A stretch of 64,000 nt of DNA from Nectonema munidae (GCA_030549495.1 JAUIRK010000173.1:434001-498000); one strand, 5' to 3'; numbered from the stretch's first letter, positions 50,201-60,900 are shown. Numbers and translations: made by a program. Notes: a model not told the origin generated them from the letters alone.

Positions 50201-53200
50201 TTGACAACATTAGTTATGAAAAAAATACACTTTTTAAAAACATCTGTTGTTAATTGATAAACAGCTTATTATCTATCATTCTTAACTTTTGTTCTTGTGT
50301 TGTACTAATTTTGAACTTTTAATTTTATTCTTTGTTCGAATTCACATTTTTATGTACAAATTAAAAAAATGTCCAGTCATAACATATTGAAGTTGTAAAT
50401 GAAATAAGTATGGTAATGATTTAAAAAAATATTTTTCTACAGATACAATAAATTTTTGGCCCTTTCAATTTGCTACTGAAACTTTAGTTTAAATAGAAAG
50501 ATAATATTTTTTAAATATATTTACCAGAAAAAAGAAAAAGACTGAAAGTTAAAACCTTAAAATTTTTCTTTTCTTGAGTAAAATTTTGCAATGAAAAAAT
50601 GCCTTTTATAGAATATATTTCGCATTTTTAAAAGTCTCTAAACATCAGGGCTTGCGTGATGAAAACATAGAACGCATAATTTGAGCTTTTGCTAAAGGAA
50701 CGAACTTAAGATAAAATGCTATATATCATATGAGGCAGATTAATTATTCTTTATATATCCTTTCCATCTTGTTGATAGCATTTACACTATTGTCATTTGA
50801 TAGTCAAAAATTAAGATTATGTTTCCTACTTTCGGGTATATTTCAACAAATAGAGTAATATATCTTTACACTTACCATTGCTCCGTATTTTCTTAGGGCT
50901 GCAGATGCAAGGGAACAGAGTTTGTTTTTGTAGAGTAGGGCAGGTCGGGAATTGTACTTTTCTTTAATGTCTAAATTAGAGCAGCCATTTTCACAAAAAT
51001 AAGAAATCTAAAAGCAAAACAAAGTAATATAGCAGAACTCAGTACATGTCAAAAAATTAAGGAATTAATACTTAAGCTTATTTAAAGGTATAATATCCTG
51101 AGAAAACAGGGGGGTCGCCAACCCTTTTACTAAGACCCTATTTGTTGCTATATTGTAGGGGTGAAGAAAATGTAGCCAGTGAACACTTTTTATGTGGCTC
51201 TCGCTCCAATTTAAAATTTTTGTTTAAAAATGTTTTTCACAAACTTTTTTAAAATTTTAGCTCATAGACATGAAAAGTTTTGTCACATTTTAAAACAACT
51301 TCAAGTTCTTTTATTAAAAATTAATAAAATGGTGTGTTTTAATCATGCAAAATAACTACGGATAATTATTTTTTAGTTTTTGAAATTTTCATAGAATTGA
51401 ATTATATTGTCGACCGTTAAACACTTCAATGAGAGCAGCAGCTCAAAATTCTTGCCATTCCCTGCAAGGTGCTTTCGAAACAATTTTGGCCGGTACAAAT
51501 ATTATAGCTTTTTATATATTATTTTTTATCGATACAAATTTTTAAAAATTTACTTTGCTTAAAAAATGCATTCTTGAAATAAATTTCCATATGAAATGAA
51601 GAAAATAGGTTGATACAAAATTTTAAGAGTAAATAAAACTTTAAAAATTTTTTAACACCGCCCCCCCCCCCCCCCCCCCTGCTTAACAAATAATTTCAAC
51701 AATGTGCACTTTTGATGTAAGAGTAGAAGTTGTAAGTTTTGATTTCCAGGTTATATTTATTCTGTAAAATAGAGAGCAAATGTCAAAATGAATACGAAAA
51801 AAATATGAACAGAAAAAGTAAATATGCAAAATAAAAAATAATTTAAAAAAATGTTGAGATAAAAAGAAGGAGTTTAGAATTTTTTTAAATTCCTGTTTTA
51901 TATTTTTTGAAAAAATTTAAAAAAAACAGATTTAATCGCTGATTATAATGGATGAAAACAATGCTTTTAGAGCCCTTTCAGGAACATTGGGACAACCAGT
52001 GTCCCATAAAATAAAATTCGTTTGCTTAAGTTATACAAAAACTCATTGAAAAAGAAAGTTCAGGTTTAATTTTAGAAAACCATTGTCTGAATTATGGAAA
52101 AAACTAAGAAACAACAAATACAATATAAGATTAAATGTAGGTAGTTCGTTCCTTTAGCTTTATAGATTATTTTTGGATGATGGATATGATCGTAGTGCAC
52201 TTGCTTGCATTCATAAAAAAATGAAAGAATCTGTAATGAAATTGTAAGGATAGAAAAAGTGATGAAGTTTGTTGAAGAATCGAAATATAATTTGTATTCA
52301 GTTTCAAGTTAGATTTAAAAATCGATGCACTTACAAGTAAGAGAAGGGCACATTCAAAAGTATAATGCGAAATATTACAAGGATGTTGTTATATATAATA
52401 CTTGTATCATGCGAACCTGCAAAACACTAATTGCACATTTATTAACTTTATATTAAGGGAGTGAGTAAGGGTGCCTCTAATAGTGATAAATGAGTATCCT
52501 CATCGCTCAAATTCCATAAATTTTGGCGTAATAACAGGTTTCCCAATCATGCTGAATTAATATACATATTATTTTCATTAGCAACTTTATCTAAATAAAC
52601 GTTATCAAAAAAGGATATCCTAGATCTATTCAAGTTAGTAAAAAATGTAAGTTCTTTATCAATTTTTAACACGCGCTCTAGATTGTGCTTGTCGATGAAA
52701 ACACTAATGCTAACATTTTTGGGACAATAAGGGAACAGGATACTTTATACTTTACACCAACTGGAGAAGAGTGGCTGTCATTCCAGTCCAGATCAAATAA
52801 TAAATCAGATTCAAGAGCACACTTGAAGGAATATTCGATCAAGAGTTTAATCAAACGTTTCAATTTTTTATATCAATTTGTAGACGAGAATGTTGGACTC
52901 CTTTCTCATTGGAATTGATAAGCCAAAAAGTTAAAGTAAAAAAGAGTTACCGCTTTTGCGTTTCCTCCAACCTGCATTGCCCTCAATTGAAGCCACGTCC
53001 AAGCGGTGTCCAGTTGAGAAGATCGGATGAAGGAAATATGAACGCCCAAAGATCGATGAATGGCAGAGCAATCGATACACAAGAACACACCATATGTAAT
53101 GGAGCACCACGTGGGATTTTGGCTATTACATTCAAAGCAAACCTAAAACATTAAATGTGACATATACAGGTAAAGGAGGTGATATGTGGATTATTAAGAA

Positions 53201-54485
53201 AAAAGAATCGGGTATATCGAATATTTTTAGGAAGATGCATCGAGAAAATGTGCTCGTAATATTCAAAAATATTATGGAAATTAAAAAATCGAAGATTTGC
53301 AGGTATCACACAAACAGATTAATGAAATAGTTATTGTTTCACAGAATTCCTATTGCCTTCCAGGGTCCAGTCCTTATTAATCACTCTACTCATCATTTGA
53401 TAATCTATATTATTCACAAAATATATATATATAAACTTTAAATTATCTTTATCCCGTCTATAATTTTTGATACTTATATAAAACTAGCTTTTATTTAACA
53501 CAATAAAGCATGATGTGTTTTGATTTCTGTGTTTAATGAACCTGCTGTTCATTTTAAAATGATAATTATTGGAAATACTCTCAATAGCATTTAAATAGAA
53601 AAATAATATTTTAGATTACTGTTGAAAGTGAATTTAGATTTTGTTTTATTTCTAAGAAGCCGAAAATAAAATATCTAAATCGGAACTGAGTGTGTAGAAT
53701 AGGGCTGGTAAAAATTCGCAGTTTTTATGAACTTCACTTTGACAAGCAGAATTCACATTATTATCGGTCAAATTCTACTAATGATCTCTATAATAAACAT
53801 TATGGAGATAAATAGTTATATCTCTTTTATTACATTATAGTAGCATTTACTCTCTAATAAATGGTCAAGAATAACGCTTCTATATCCAAGTAAAAAAAGT
53901 AAACAACCTACAAACTAAAAAAAGTTCTTTTTCTTCCTTATGAGAGTTCTTCTAAGCCAGCAGTACCTTATGGTGGATTTTTGCGGGTTGGCTGAAATTA
54001 CACTGGTTTATCGCTGCTGCTGCTGCGAAAGTGTAAAAAAATTCTACACTTTTCCCTGAGAGAATTTCTTTTATGGAAATACTCTCTGTTTAAGCAAAGC
54101 TTTGTTTTGAACTAATAGATTATACTCATATAAAGATAGTATAATCTAGGGGCTAACAACAACAGAGTTCTTCTAGTTCCCAAAAAGATTCAATATCAAG
54201 ATTATAATTTAAAGGATGGTATAAAACATATCAATGCCAAAAGATAGAAAAAATAATAAAAAAAAAAAAAAGGAAAAAAGGATATAAATTTGAGTGAGAT
54301 GCAGATTTGACACAAAAAAACAAACATAGACTCATTTAGCAATAACATTGTAAAAGATCATTTTTGTACCGTTTCAAAAATACATTGAAATTTTTGAGCG
54401 AATAAAATACCTTATTTGAAGGATTAGACTTTAATTTGTTAAAAACTTCGGTTATCTGAGCTTTTGTAGGCGCCTCACCTTGCAT
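29185..54485 (-). CDS. ARFGAP2/3: ArfGAP2/3 family GTPase-activating protein (10 exons)
   Basis: Stimulates GTP hydrolysis by Arf1 on Golgi membranes and so drives COPI coat cycling. Model: 54485-54411, 53142-52951, 51007-50876, 47471-47357, 46228-46095, 38273-38083, 35811-35683, 31608-31440, 29513-29262 and 29202-29185. All joins are GT-AG and in phase, giving 468 aa (human ARFGAP2 is about 520). The ArfGAP domain (about 10-130) has the CX2CX16CX2C zinc finger (CFEC...CIDC), then the arginine finger in [15 protein letters not shown] basic KK-rich stretch (about 190-216) follows, then ERLGM (about 310), the [14 protein letters not shown] and [10 protein letters not shown] repeats (ISS motifs), an amphipathic [20 protein letters not shown] segment and final DRYGY. 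These C-terminal motifs separate ArfGAP2/3 from ArfGAP1. Introns reach 7.8 kb and are loaded with transposons. Confidence 0.96.
29262..29513 (-). CDS. ARFGAP2/3: ArfGAP exon: ISS motif and amphipathic C-terminus
   Basis: Encodes [32 protein letters not shown] and later [20 protein letters not shown], then ASNVYSNIQ. This is the membrane- and coatomer-responsive C-terminal region of the family. Borders TTGTAG / CAG-GTTTG. Confidence 0.95.
30416..30871. mobile_element. Longer TTAA element in duplicated target (copy f)
   Basis: 456-bp element. Ends are CCCATTTACGAAC and inverted GTACTCAAATGGG, with TTAA on the left (30412-30415) and TAAA on the right (30872-30875). A related GCGACGATAAAA lies near the right end. 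The same flanking sequence without the insertion occurs about 50 bp upstream, which defines the borders. It lies in an ArfGAP intron. Confidence 0.75.
31440..31608 (-). CDS. ARFGAP2/3: ArfGAP exon: first ISS motif
   Basis: Encodes [20 protein letters not shown] and [20 protein letters not shown] up to [21 protein letters not shown] aligns with the ARQKFAGAKAISSDMFF block of human ARFGAP2. Phase 2 in, 0 out. Confidence 0.93.
32375..32445. repeat. Possible decayed hAT end
   Basis: CAAGGTTCCCACC followed by TTCAATATTCCCTGACC resembles the left end of the hAT element at 40490 (CAGGGTTGCCACTT and TTCAATTTCCCTGA). No partner end was found. The 60-codon plus-strand frame that starts here (32413-32595) is therefore not called as a gene. 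Confidence 0.35.
33000..33440 (+). pseudogene. LINE reverse transcriptase C-terminus, RTE/R4-like relic
   Basis: Broken frames on the plus strand read [34 protein letters not shown], then [34 protein letters not shown]. This is the typical end of an RTE/R4-type LINE polymerase: a YGSECWALKK-like block, a [14 protein letters not shown] helix and a G-R-P-x-x-RW tail. Several frameshifts and stops are present and the upstream palm domain is missing. It lies inside an ArfGAP intron, on the opposite strand. Confidence 0.75.
35683..35811 (-). CDS. ARFGAP2/3: ArfGAP exon: ERLGM region
   Basis: 129-bp exon encoding [20 protein letters not shown], then [23 protein letters not shown] aligns with the AERLGMGLV block of human ARFGAP2. 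Phase 2 in and 2 out. Confidence 0.92.
36357..36487. mobile_element. TTAA MITE with AGCAGACGAT motif (copy e)
   Basis: 131-bp element flanked by TTAA (36353-36356, 36488-36491). Ends are CCCATTTAAGGCCA and inverted TGGCCGTAAATGGG (13 of 14 paired). Three motif copies lie inside: AAGCAGACGATATC, CGCAGACGATTTA and AAGCAGACGAAGA. It lies in an ArfGAP intron. Confidence 0.9.
37338..37500. repeat. Dispersed repeat related to 54802-55022
   Basis: Shares TTTTAAGTAAATGAA, TTATTTTTGTAGAGG, GGAGTCGCT and AAATTTATTAAGT, in the same order and orientation, with the short element at 54802. Borders unclear. Confidence 0.6.
38083..38273 (-). CDS. ARFGAP2/3: ArfGAP exon: central region
   Basis: 191-bp exon encoding [40 protein letters not shown] up to STIDEESL. 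Acceptor CTCATAG, donor GTAAGC. Phase 0 in, 2 out, consistent with both neighbours. The long basic coiled coil of vertebrate ARFGAP2 is shortened here. Confidence 0.9.
39127..39432. repeat. Foldback (long inverted repeat) element
   Basis: Left arm around 39165-39213 (TAGCAGTGCATTTAAGCTGT then TAACCAAATTAGCT) pairs with the right arm around 39276-39330 (AGCTAATTTGGTTAACAGCT then GAAATGCACTGCTAGC), separated by about 62 bp. The right side adds four variants of TAGCTCTTTTG. The right outer edge reads GGGTGCGATTCAAAAGG when inverted; the left edge is poorly matched. It is a non-coding hairpin-forming MITE in an ArfGAP intron. Superfamily unknown. Confidence 0.75.
40490..43228 (-). mobile_element. 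hAT DNA transposon with broken transposase
   Basis: 2.74-kb element with perfect 14-bp ends: CAGGGTTGCCACTT on the left and AAGTGGCAACCCTG on the right. Just inside both ends are several copies of TTCCCTGA, all in the same orientation. The flanks (TTATAAAG, AAAGATAT) do not give a clean 8-bp duplication; only AAAG is shared. The interior encodes a BED zinc finger and hAT transposase on the minus strand. It lies in the 7.8-kb ArfGAP intron, in the same orientation as the gene. Confidence 0.9.
41150..43104 (-). pseudogene. hAT transposase pseudogene (BED finger to dimerisation domain)
   Basis: Read on the minus strand, the pieces in order are as follows. A BED-type finger at 43104-42990 (CFICKK ... 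SHMKRKTH). A catalytic-core part at 42394-41891 ([44 protein letters not shown]). A middle part at 41858-41375 ([20 protein letters not shown]). The hAT C-terminal dimerisation domain at about 41360-41155 ([35 protein letters not shown]). Frameshifts separate these blocks, and a stretch near 42600-42800 is disrupted, so no intact protein is possible. Domain order and length suit a near-complete gene of roughly 600 codons. Confidence 0.88.
43413..43960 (+). pseudogene. LINE reverse transcriptase relic (Jockey-like)
   Basis: Plus-strand fragment with the RT palm/thumb pattern: [20 protein letters not shown], then [18 protein letters not shown] and a later [11 protein letters not shown]. In intact LINEs these correspond to the LNxxKTKxMxFS strand, the FLGxxID block and the YxxxxWG helix. 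The YADD catalytic core lies upstream and is not recognisable, and stops and frameshifts follow 43748. An old insertion in an ArfGAP intron. Confidence 0.7.
44941..45430. other. C-rich, G-poor compositional island
   Basis: About 490 bp where G is scarce and C abundant on the plus strand, unlike the balanced A/T-rich surroundings. There are many CACAC, ACCCC and CCTC words. No clear frame, domain or terminal repeat. Possibilities are a nuclear copy of mitochondrial DNA (strand-asymmetric), an expanded degenerate CA-type repeat, or part of an unknown transposon. Confidence 0.6.
46095..46228 (-). CDS. ARFGAP2/3: ArfGAP exon: basic linker
   Basis: 134-bp exon encoding [20 protein letters not shown] and [20 protein letters not shown], then GGKK. 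It aligns with the [21 protein letters not shown] region of ARFGAP2. Acceptor TTCGCAG, donor AAA-GTAAGC. Confidence 0.93.
47357..47471 (-). CDS. ARFGAP2/3: ArfGAP exon: linker after the GAP domain
   Basis: 115-bp exon encoding [20 protein letters not shown] and [18 protein letters not shown]. Low conservation; supported by GT-AG borders and by phase 0 in, 1 out that matches the exons on either side. Confidence 0.85.
48587..49071. mobile_element. hAT-type MITE with near-perfect TSD
   Basis: 485-bp element. Left end CAGTGGTTCCCAAACTTTTT, right end inverted ACAGTTTGGGAAGCAATG. Flanking 8-mers GCCTAATT and CCCTAATT match at 7 of 8. Same family as 2393-2858 by its terminus, with a different interior. 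It lies in an ArfGAP intron. Overlapping plus-strand frames are not genes. Confidence 0.88.
50876..51007 (-). CDS. ARFGAP2/3: ArfGAP exon: end of GAP domain
   Basis: 132-bp exon encoding [20 protein letters not shown] and [20 protein letters not shown], then YGAM. The KYNSR block and following helix are the conserved end of the ArfGAP fold. Phase 0 on both sides. Confidence 0.96.
51100..51680. mobile_element. Possible hAT-like MITE
   Basis: Starts CAGGGGGGTCGCCAACCCTT, a typical hAT terminus, and may end at the C-run plus CCCTG at 51661-51681. The flanks give no matching duplication, so the right border is a guess. Confidence 0.35.
52951..53142 (-). CDS. ARFGAP2/3: ArfGAP exon: zinc finger and arginine finger
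   Basis: 192-bp exon encoding [40 protein letters not shown] and [20 protein letters not shown], then NAKA. Contains all four zinc-binding Cys and the catalytic Arg. Acceptor GTTTTAG, donor GCG-GTAACT. The apparent plus-strand frames across this exon are shadows. Confidence 0.98.
54411..54485 (-). CDS. ARFGAP2/3: ArfGAP first coding exon
   Basis: 75-bp exon beginning with ATG and encoding [20 protein letters not shown], then NPSNK. This aligns with the [20 protein letters not shown] start of vertebrate ARFGAP2, which fixes the initiation codon. Donor AAG-GTATTT, phase 0. Confidence 0.94.
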
Positions 54486-54801
54486 TGCCACAATTATAAG
54501 CTAAAAAAAAGTCTAAAAATAGAAAATAATAAATCTGAAATTACAGACTAAAAGAAAAGACTCAAGATATACAACTAAAGTGAGTACATCAAAGAATTAT
54601 TGTTTGCCTCAAACCCAATTGAAAACTGAAACACATGTAGACAAAATACGAATTGACAAATATAACTCGGTCGTTAAAAAGTTTTACTTCATTGCAATGA
54701 AATTTAGTAACTCATATCTTGAAGGAGAGAAAAGTACTTTCTATTCGACAAGGCGAAGCAATACTTAATCAATCAAGTAAATACAGTGAAACAGTTATAG
54801 C

Positions 54802-55022
54802 AAAAGTTGGAGTCTATATTAAATAAAATTTAGAAGTCGAAGTCAGTTTTTTTAAGTACTTTAAATGAAGAAAAAAAAGTTTAATTTTTGTAAGGATGTG
54901 GAGTGACATTTCTTTAATCGAAGTAGGAGGCGAAGAGTTGTTGAATTTATTAAGTTTATATTTGCAGTCGGAATTTTTTAAGTAGGAGCTAGAGTCCCCC
55001 CTCCCCCAACTCTTCAGCCCTG
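54802..55022. mobile_element. Short hAT-like element with 8-bp TSD
   Basis: 221 bp between two copies of GTTATAGC (54794-54801 and 55023-55030). The right end inverted reads CAGGGCTGAAGAGTTGGGGG. The left end starts AAAAGTTGGAGTC, as if its first bases were lost. A repeat at 37338-37500 shares its interior. Confidence 0.6.
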
Positions 55023-55417
55023 GTTATAGCGAACGTCATTATAACGAAATGCTTACCAAAACACAGATCTAAGGTATTTACACTTCCTTCATAATTAATT
55101 TGATTAGAAATAGTCTCAATATAAGGAAATTCTCAATAAGAGCAAGAGCCCTAAAAGCAAATTTGTTGTAAGATGAAAACCAACTTTTCGCATATAAGAG
55201 ACTTTCACATAATTTTCACAAGTTTCAGCGTATGTTTCGACCTTCCTTTACTCTTTGATTGGCTAATTTTGCGATGCATTGATTTGATAATGACTAAACT
55301 TACACATCTAGTGATTATAATATGAAATCTGCTGCTGACATATCTCCAATAGGTATTGTGAACAGATACAGAGAAATATCATAAAGGATACTCCCATGTT
55401 CTCTATTTTCAAACAGT

Positions 55418-55897
55418 CAGTCGACCATCACTAATTCGGAATGATTGGGATTCGGACTTTTCGAATTAGTTATTCTTATTTTAATAAAAAAATCACACTT
55501 GCTTACTCGATTTCTCTCACTAACTTGATTCCAACTAAAATTAATGTCAGATGTGGGTTTAATACCCAAAGTACAACAAAAAATTATTGTTCATTAGAAT
55601 TTGTAAGTTCGTTTCCAAATGTACTGATTCTACTGGGTGTAAACAATTTTTTGAACATTTCTTTTATACTTATTGTTTTAGATGCTTAGATCGTTTATCT
55701 AATTAGTCTTTCTTGCAAGATATAAAGACCCATTAGTTCTTCATTTATAAAACTTTTATTTTCTAAACCTTCGAAAAGCACAGCTGTTAATTGAATCAAT
55801 CATTCAATAATTTTACTAAATTAAGAATTTTTGGAATTAAAGCGCCGGATTAACGAAGGACCAAATTAGTGAATTCCAGATTAGAGGTAGCCAACTG
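55418..55897. mobile_element. pogo/Tigger-like MITE
   Basis: 480-bp element. The left end CAGTCGACCATCACTAATTC aligns with the inverted right end CAGTTGGCTACCTCTAATCT (CAGT, then matching ACC/TCTAAT-GGAAT spacing). A TA follows the right end; the left TA has been lost. CAGT termini with TA targets are typical of the pogo branch of Tc1/mariner. The 82-codon frame inside (55441-55689) overlaps the left end and is not a transposase. Confidence 0.65.
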
Positions 55898-57600
55898 TAT
55901 AATTTTGTATTTTCTTCGTTTTTGGCATTAAAATTTTTTTTGTTTTCTGATAATTTGCTAGAAATATTGAAAACTATATATTTTGATGAATTTTTGTAAT
56001 TAGGAAAAATCTTATTTTTTAATATCATTCATAAAACCCCTTTTAATTTACGAATAAAAAGGCTTTAAATATAAAAATCTTTTCAATAGACCTATTTTTC
56101 TTTATAGGAGACTGCCAACCTATTTATTTTAGTGAAGTAAAAAAAATGCTAAAATGGAAACAAATAAATAAAAGAATAATTTTTTTTTAATAATTTATTC
56201 AAATATTGGAATTATAACTGTTTTTATTATTTATCATAAGTTGCCTGTTTAAAAATGTTAGGACAAAAAAAAAGAAAAATTTATTTTCCTTTTTTAAAAA
56301 TTTTTTTTATAACCGAAAAATTTATGTGGATACTTGCTAAAAGCCATGTAATTTAGGTTATTTGGTCTCTAGTGCATATCTGAGATGAAATGCATCGGTT
56401 TCAATAACTGCAGAAAAACAATAAGAAAAGATAATAATAGCTTTATTAAGCATGTGTTGAGTGGTGATCACGGTATTTCCATATGCTGATGGAAAAGTTC
56501 GGCACAAACAGGAGCGCACACCCGTGGATAAGGGGCTGTGTGGGAAAGGCTTTTCGCTCTACCAATAATTTTGAATTTTTTTAATTTATATCTTTTTATA
56601 TGATTAAAAGACTTGTTTGGTTTGTGAGTGGACTTTCCGTTTCTTATTAATAAATATCTTGACTTCAAGGGCAATATTTTCAATTACAAATCTTCTGCTT
56701 TACGTTAGATATTGTCTGATTTTTCTGGTCGATAAGGAGTTGATGTCTATATTGGCAAACTCTCTAACTAAATATCGTTTCGCACTTGAGGGATACATTT
56801 AAATCTACAAAATTTTAATCCTTCCTCTCGATATAACATATAAGTAAAAAAATGAACCTTCTCCGCTTCTTCTAATAACCGTCTATTTTCAAAAATGTAA
56901 AAATATATATGAAATTAATTATTTTTTTAATTGAAATGTCAATATTTAGGATTGGAGAACTATCATATCTAAAGTTTGTCATATATTCAAACGGTTAGCT
57001 TTACACATCCCAATATTATCTATTTATAAACTTTATAACGTACTTAAACACACTCTTTTTTATAGTATATATATAACTTTATCTAATATATTAAATTATG
57101 TACTACAATTTCCCGATTATCAGATAAAAGAATATCTGAATCTGGATTTATTATTACTTTTTTTTTATCAGTCTACAATGTCGTGTAGTTCTAATTTTAC
57201 CTTCTTACTTTTATTTTAGAATTACTAACTATCTTCAAAATTACAAGAAGAATAAATTACTTTTTGTATAAAATAAAAAAATTAGTACTTCAATAGTCCT
57301 AGAAATTTTTAAATTCTTAAAAAATTGTCATTACAAAAATCCGATTTACCACGTTGACATTAAAGGTTTGGATAAAAAGAAAATAATAATAACTCAAAAC
57401 AAATATGATTATTAACATGTATAAAAGAGATAAAATCTGTGTGTTGTGAAGTTGAAGACGCTTAGTTTGAAATAAAGAAATAGTTAAAGTCAATGATTTT
57501 TTTGAAGAATAAAGATGCTGTTTTCATTTTATTTATTAAATTAGGGTTGATTGCTTTGGTTGGATACCAAAGCACTTTCAGCCGTTATGATCTCAACTCT
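55898..57600. other. Intergenic, mostly featureless
   Basis: A/T-rich. The only recognised item is a truncated AGCAGACGAT MITE at 56681-56742. No coding exon seen. Confidence 0.5.
56681..56742 (-). mobile_element. Truncated AGCAGACGAT-family MITE (copy h)
   Basis: Read on the minus strand it gives CTCCTTATCGACCAGAAAAA, then TATCTAACGTAAAGCAGAAG and ATTTGTA, matching the left half of the element at 16224. The right half is absent. Confidence 0.7.
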
Positions 57601-57621
57601 GAAGTTTATCTCCTCTTAGAA

Positions 57622-57646
57622 AGAAGAAAGAAAGAAAGAAAGAAAG
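57622..57646. repeat. (AAAG)n microsatellite
   Basis: Tandem AAAG units. Confidence 0.9.
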
Positions 57647-57974
57647 TTTATTCACAAATTGAAATATATACAGAGAAATTTTGTTTAAACACAAGTTTTT
57701 TTGTATTATCAATTTACAATGAGATGGGAAAAAAAGAATTAAAAAAAAAATGTATATCAACTTGCAAGGTTATCATAAGGCCTAGGGGACCGCTGAAATG
57801 ATGACCTTTTACAAAATTAATGTGTAATATAACATTTATATATAATACGTATGTAAAAACATGAATAATAGGTAGTTAAATGAAGTATAGTTTTATGTTT
57901 GTTTAGAAAAAGATGTATGTTCTAACATTTACACACACATATATATTCATGTATATATATATATATATATATAT

Positions 57975-60900
57975 TTATGTAAATGATAGTTTGTATATAT
58001 ACTGATTGGAACATATAAAGCAATTTTTTACTCTACATTCTTTATTATAACTATTTACAAAAGATTTTTTGAGTAAATTTTTATATTTATAGAAGGAACT
58101 TTCATAGAATTTTGTTTGTTCAAGAGTTTTATTCCAAAAAGAAATAACTCTGTTTTTCAATAATTTTTTTGTACTTTTGGTCGATATTGTGGGACTATAA
58201 ACTTATTTGATGATCTTAAATAGTGTTGAGTTTCTTGATGTACGAAGGTTTGCCAAGCAAAAAATATTTCAGGAAGTATATTATAGAGATATTTATAAAT
58301 GAACTTGGATAGTTGCATTAAATAAATTTCTTCAATTTTCAATAATTCATAGCCAAAGAAAAACACTGTTGTATGATGCCTGTAACTCAAATTAAACACA
58401 TTTCTAATAATTTTCTTTTGTAAAATTTTAAGTTTTTCCAAATTACAATATCCCCAATTAACAAGGCTATAATTAAGATGCGGCAAAACTAAGGCTTTGT
58501 ATAACATTAATTTTATTTTTACATCAAAGTAATTTTTGTATCGTCTTAGTATACCTAAAGTACAATTCATCTTTTTAGAAATATAGTTTTGATGATCAGT
58601 CCATGTAAGTTGATTGTTTATATACAGTCCTAGATAATTATATTTGCTTACTAACTCAATTTCAAATATATCTGTATTCATCTCACAACTTTTGCACTTT
58701 TTGTTTGAGAAAAACATCATTTTTGACTTTTTACGGTTCAAACTTAAAAAGTTACGATCACACCATTCTTCTACTTTCAAAAAATTATTCTTAATTGATT
58801 CAAATATTGTTTCATTGTTCTTATCAATTATTGAAAGAGGCAAAAGCAATGTAATATCGTCTGCAAATAGGAGGAATTCAAATTTTGGGTTTGAACTAGG
58901 GATGCCGTTTATATAAATAGAAAAAAGTAGAGGACCTAGAATCGATCCTTGTAGAATGCCGCAATATACGGGTTTTGAAGAAGACATGCTTTGATTAATG
59001 CAATCTATTTGTTGTCGGAACGAAAGGTATGATTTAAAAAATTCTATAGCTGAAAATGAGAAACCTATATGGATTAATTTTTCAATAAGCAAAGAATGCG
59101 AAATACTATCAAATGCTTTCTGAAAATCTAAAAAGATTGCTACAACTCCATCGGATCTTTCTAAATAATTTTGAACTTTTTCAATGAATAATGCATGAAG
59201 ATGTTCGGTATTATATCCTTTCCTAAAAGCAAACTGATAATTGTATAAAAATTTGTGCTTTTCTAAATATGATAAAATTTGGGAATGTAAAATTTTTTCA
59301 AATATTTTTGAAAAAGTCGAAATTAAACTAATAGGTCTATAATTTTCAATTAAGTTTGTACTTCCCTTTTTAAAAACTGGTAATAGTTTGCTAATTTTCA
59401 AAGACTCAGGAAAGGTATTGAATTCAATACAAGAGTTAAAACCGATTACTAAGTAATCTAATATATATTCTTTTATCAATACCAGTTTGTAAATAGATAT
59501 ATCATAAATATCACAAGTTTTCTTGGCTTTAATTTCATTTATAGCAATGATAATATCATTTTTGTTTATTTTTTTCAAGTAAAAAGAATCTTCTTTATCA
59601 GAAAATCTTTGTTCAGGCCAATTTTTATTCTTCTGGGAACTAGTACTGTCCGAAAAATGATTACAAAAAAGTTCCGCCAATTTATTCTCATCAGTTAAAG
59701 TTCCTTCTTCAGTTGAAATAACATATTGATTGATTTTTTTTTTATTAGATATTTTTTTCAAATTTAACCAAGTATCTTTGGGAGAGAGAGCATTTTGAAA
59801 GACTTTAGTGAAATAGTTTTTTTTTTGTAATTTTTTTTTTTTATTATTTCATTCCGTAATTCAACAAACTTCAACCTAATGTCACAAATATTCGTAGATT
59901 TCTTCATCTTCTTGTGCAATTTGTCCCGTTTTTTAATGAGGCTAAGTATTTCTTGACTCATCCAACTGTTAACTTTGTATTTATATTTATTATTACCTTT
60001 GTCATTAATCTTATACTTACATTCTTCAACAGCTGATGAAATGATATAATTCATAGAGTCCATTAAAACTTCAGGAGAGTCAAAATAATTCATAAGGCAG
60101 TGACGCCAATTTACCATACTTATTTTTTCTTTAAACAGTTTTTCATTGAAAATTTCAATGGTAGAGTTATTTTTAGCACAACTATTTAAACGCAAAGATA
60201 ATAAAATTACACTGTGATCAGAAATAAAAGAAGGATATATAAAAGACTTGTATGAATTTAAATCAAAAGGTATGAAAAAGTTATCTAGAAGTGAGGAAGA
60301 GGCTTCGCGCGTTATTCCATTTATACCTGGTTTCAAAAAATTAGATGCAAAAAGATTGACGAACTCTTTAACTTTAATACATTTGTCAATATTAAGCAAG
60401 TTGACATTAAAATCTCCCATAAAAATGGAAGTATGATTCCCTGATATGTTATTTTGCAAAAAACAAGAAATTTCTTCAATGAAAGTAGAAATATCCGAGA
60501 AAAGAGAAGGAGGACGGTAGAAGTTATGCAATTTCAAATTTTTGGACGAAGGGAAAACTATTTCGATTGAAAACGATTCATAGGTATGGCCTATAAAATA
60601 TTCATTGCAAACTTTGAAGGTCAAGCTATTATGAACAAGAAAGCCTAGACCAGCATGTTTAGTAAGTCTAGAATGAGAATGAACAAAAGTATAATCTTCA
60701 ATAAATTGATCAAAAGAAAGATCTTTAAGCCAAGTTTCTTGTATTGCTATTACTTTTAATATGCATTTCCTTTTTTTGTTGAATTCAGATATCAAATGTT
60801 CCAATTCATACATCTTATGTGACAATGCTTGTATATTTATGCTCATTATATTAAATTCAAACATTTCAGTAGTTAAATAGTCAGAATATTGTAAATAATT

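Noticed and set aside
52685-53154. Plus-strand frames of 77 and 81 codons
   Set aside because: The second is the shadow of the ArfGAP zinc-finger exon on the other strand; the first lies in the flanking intron and has no domain.
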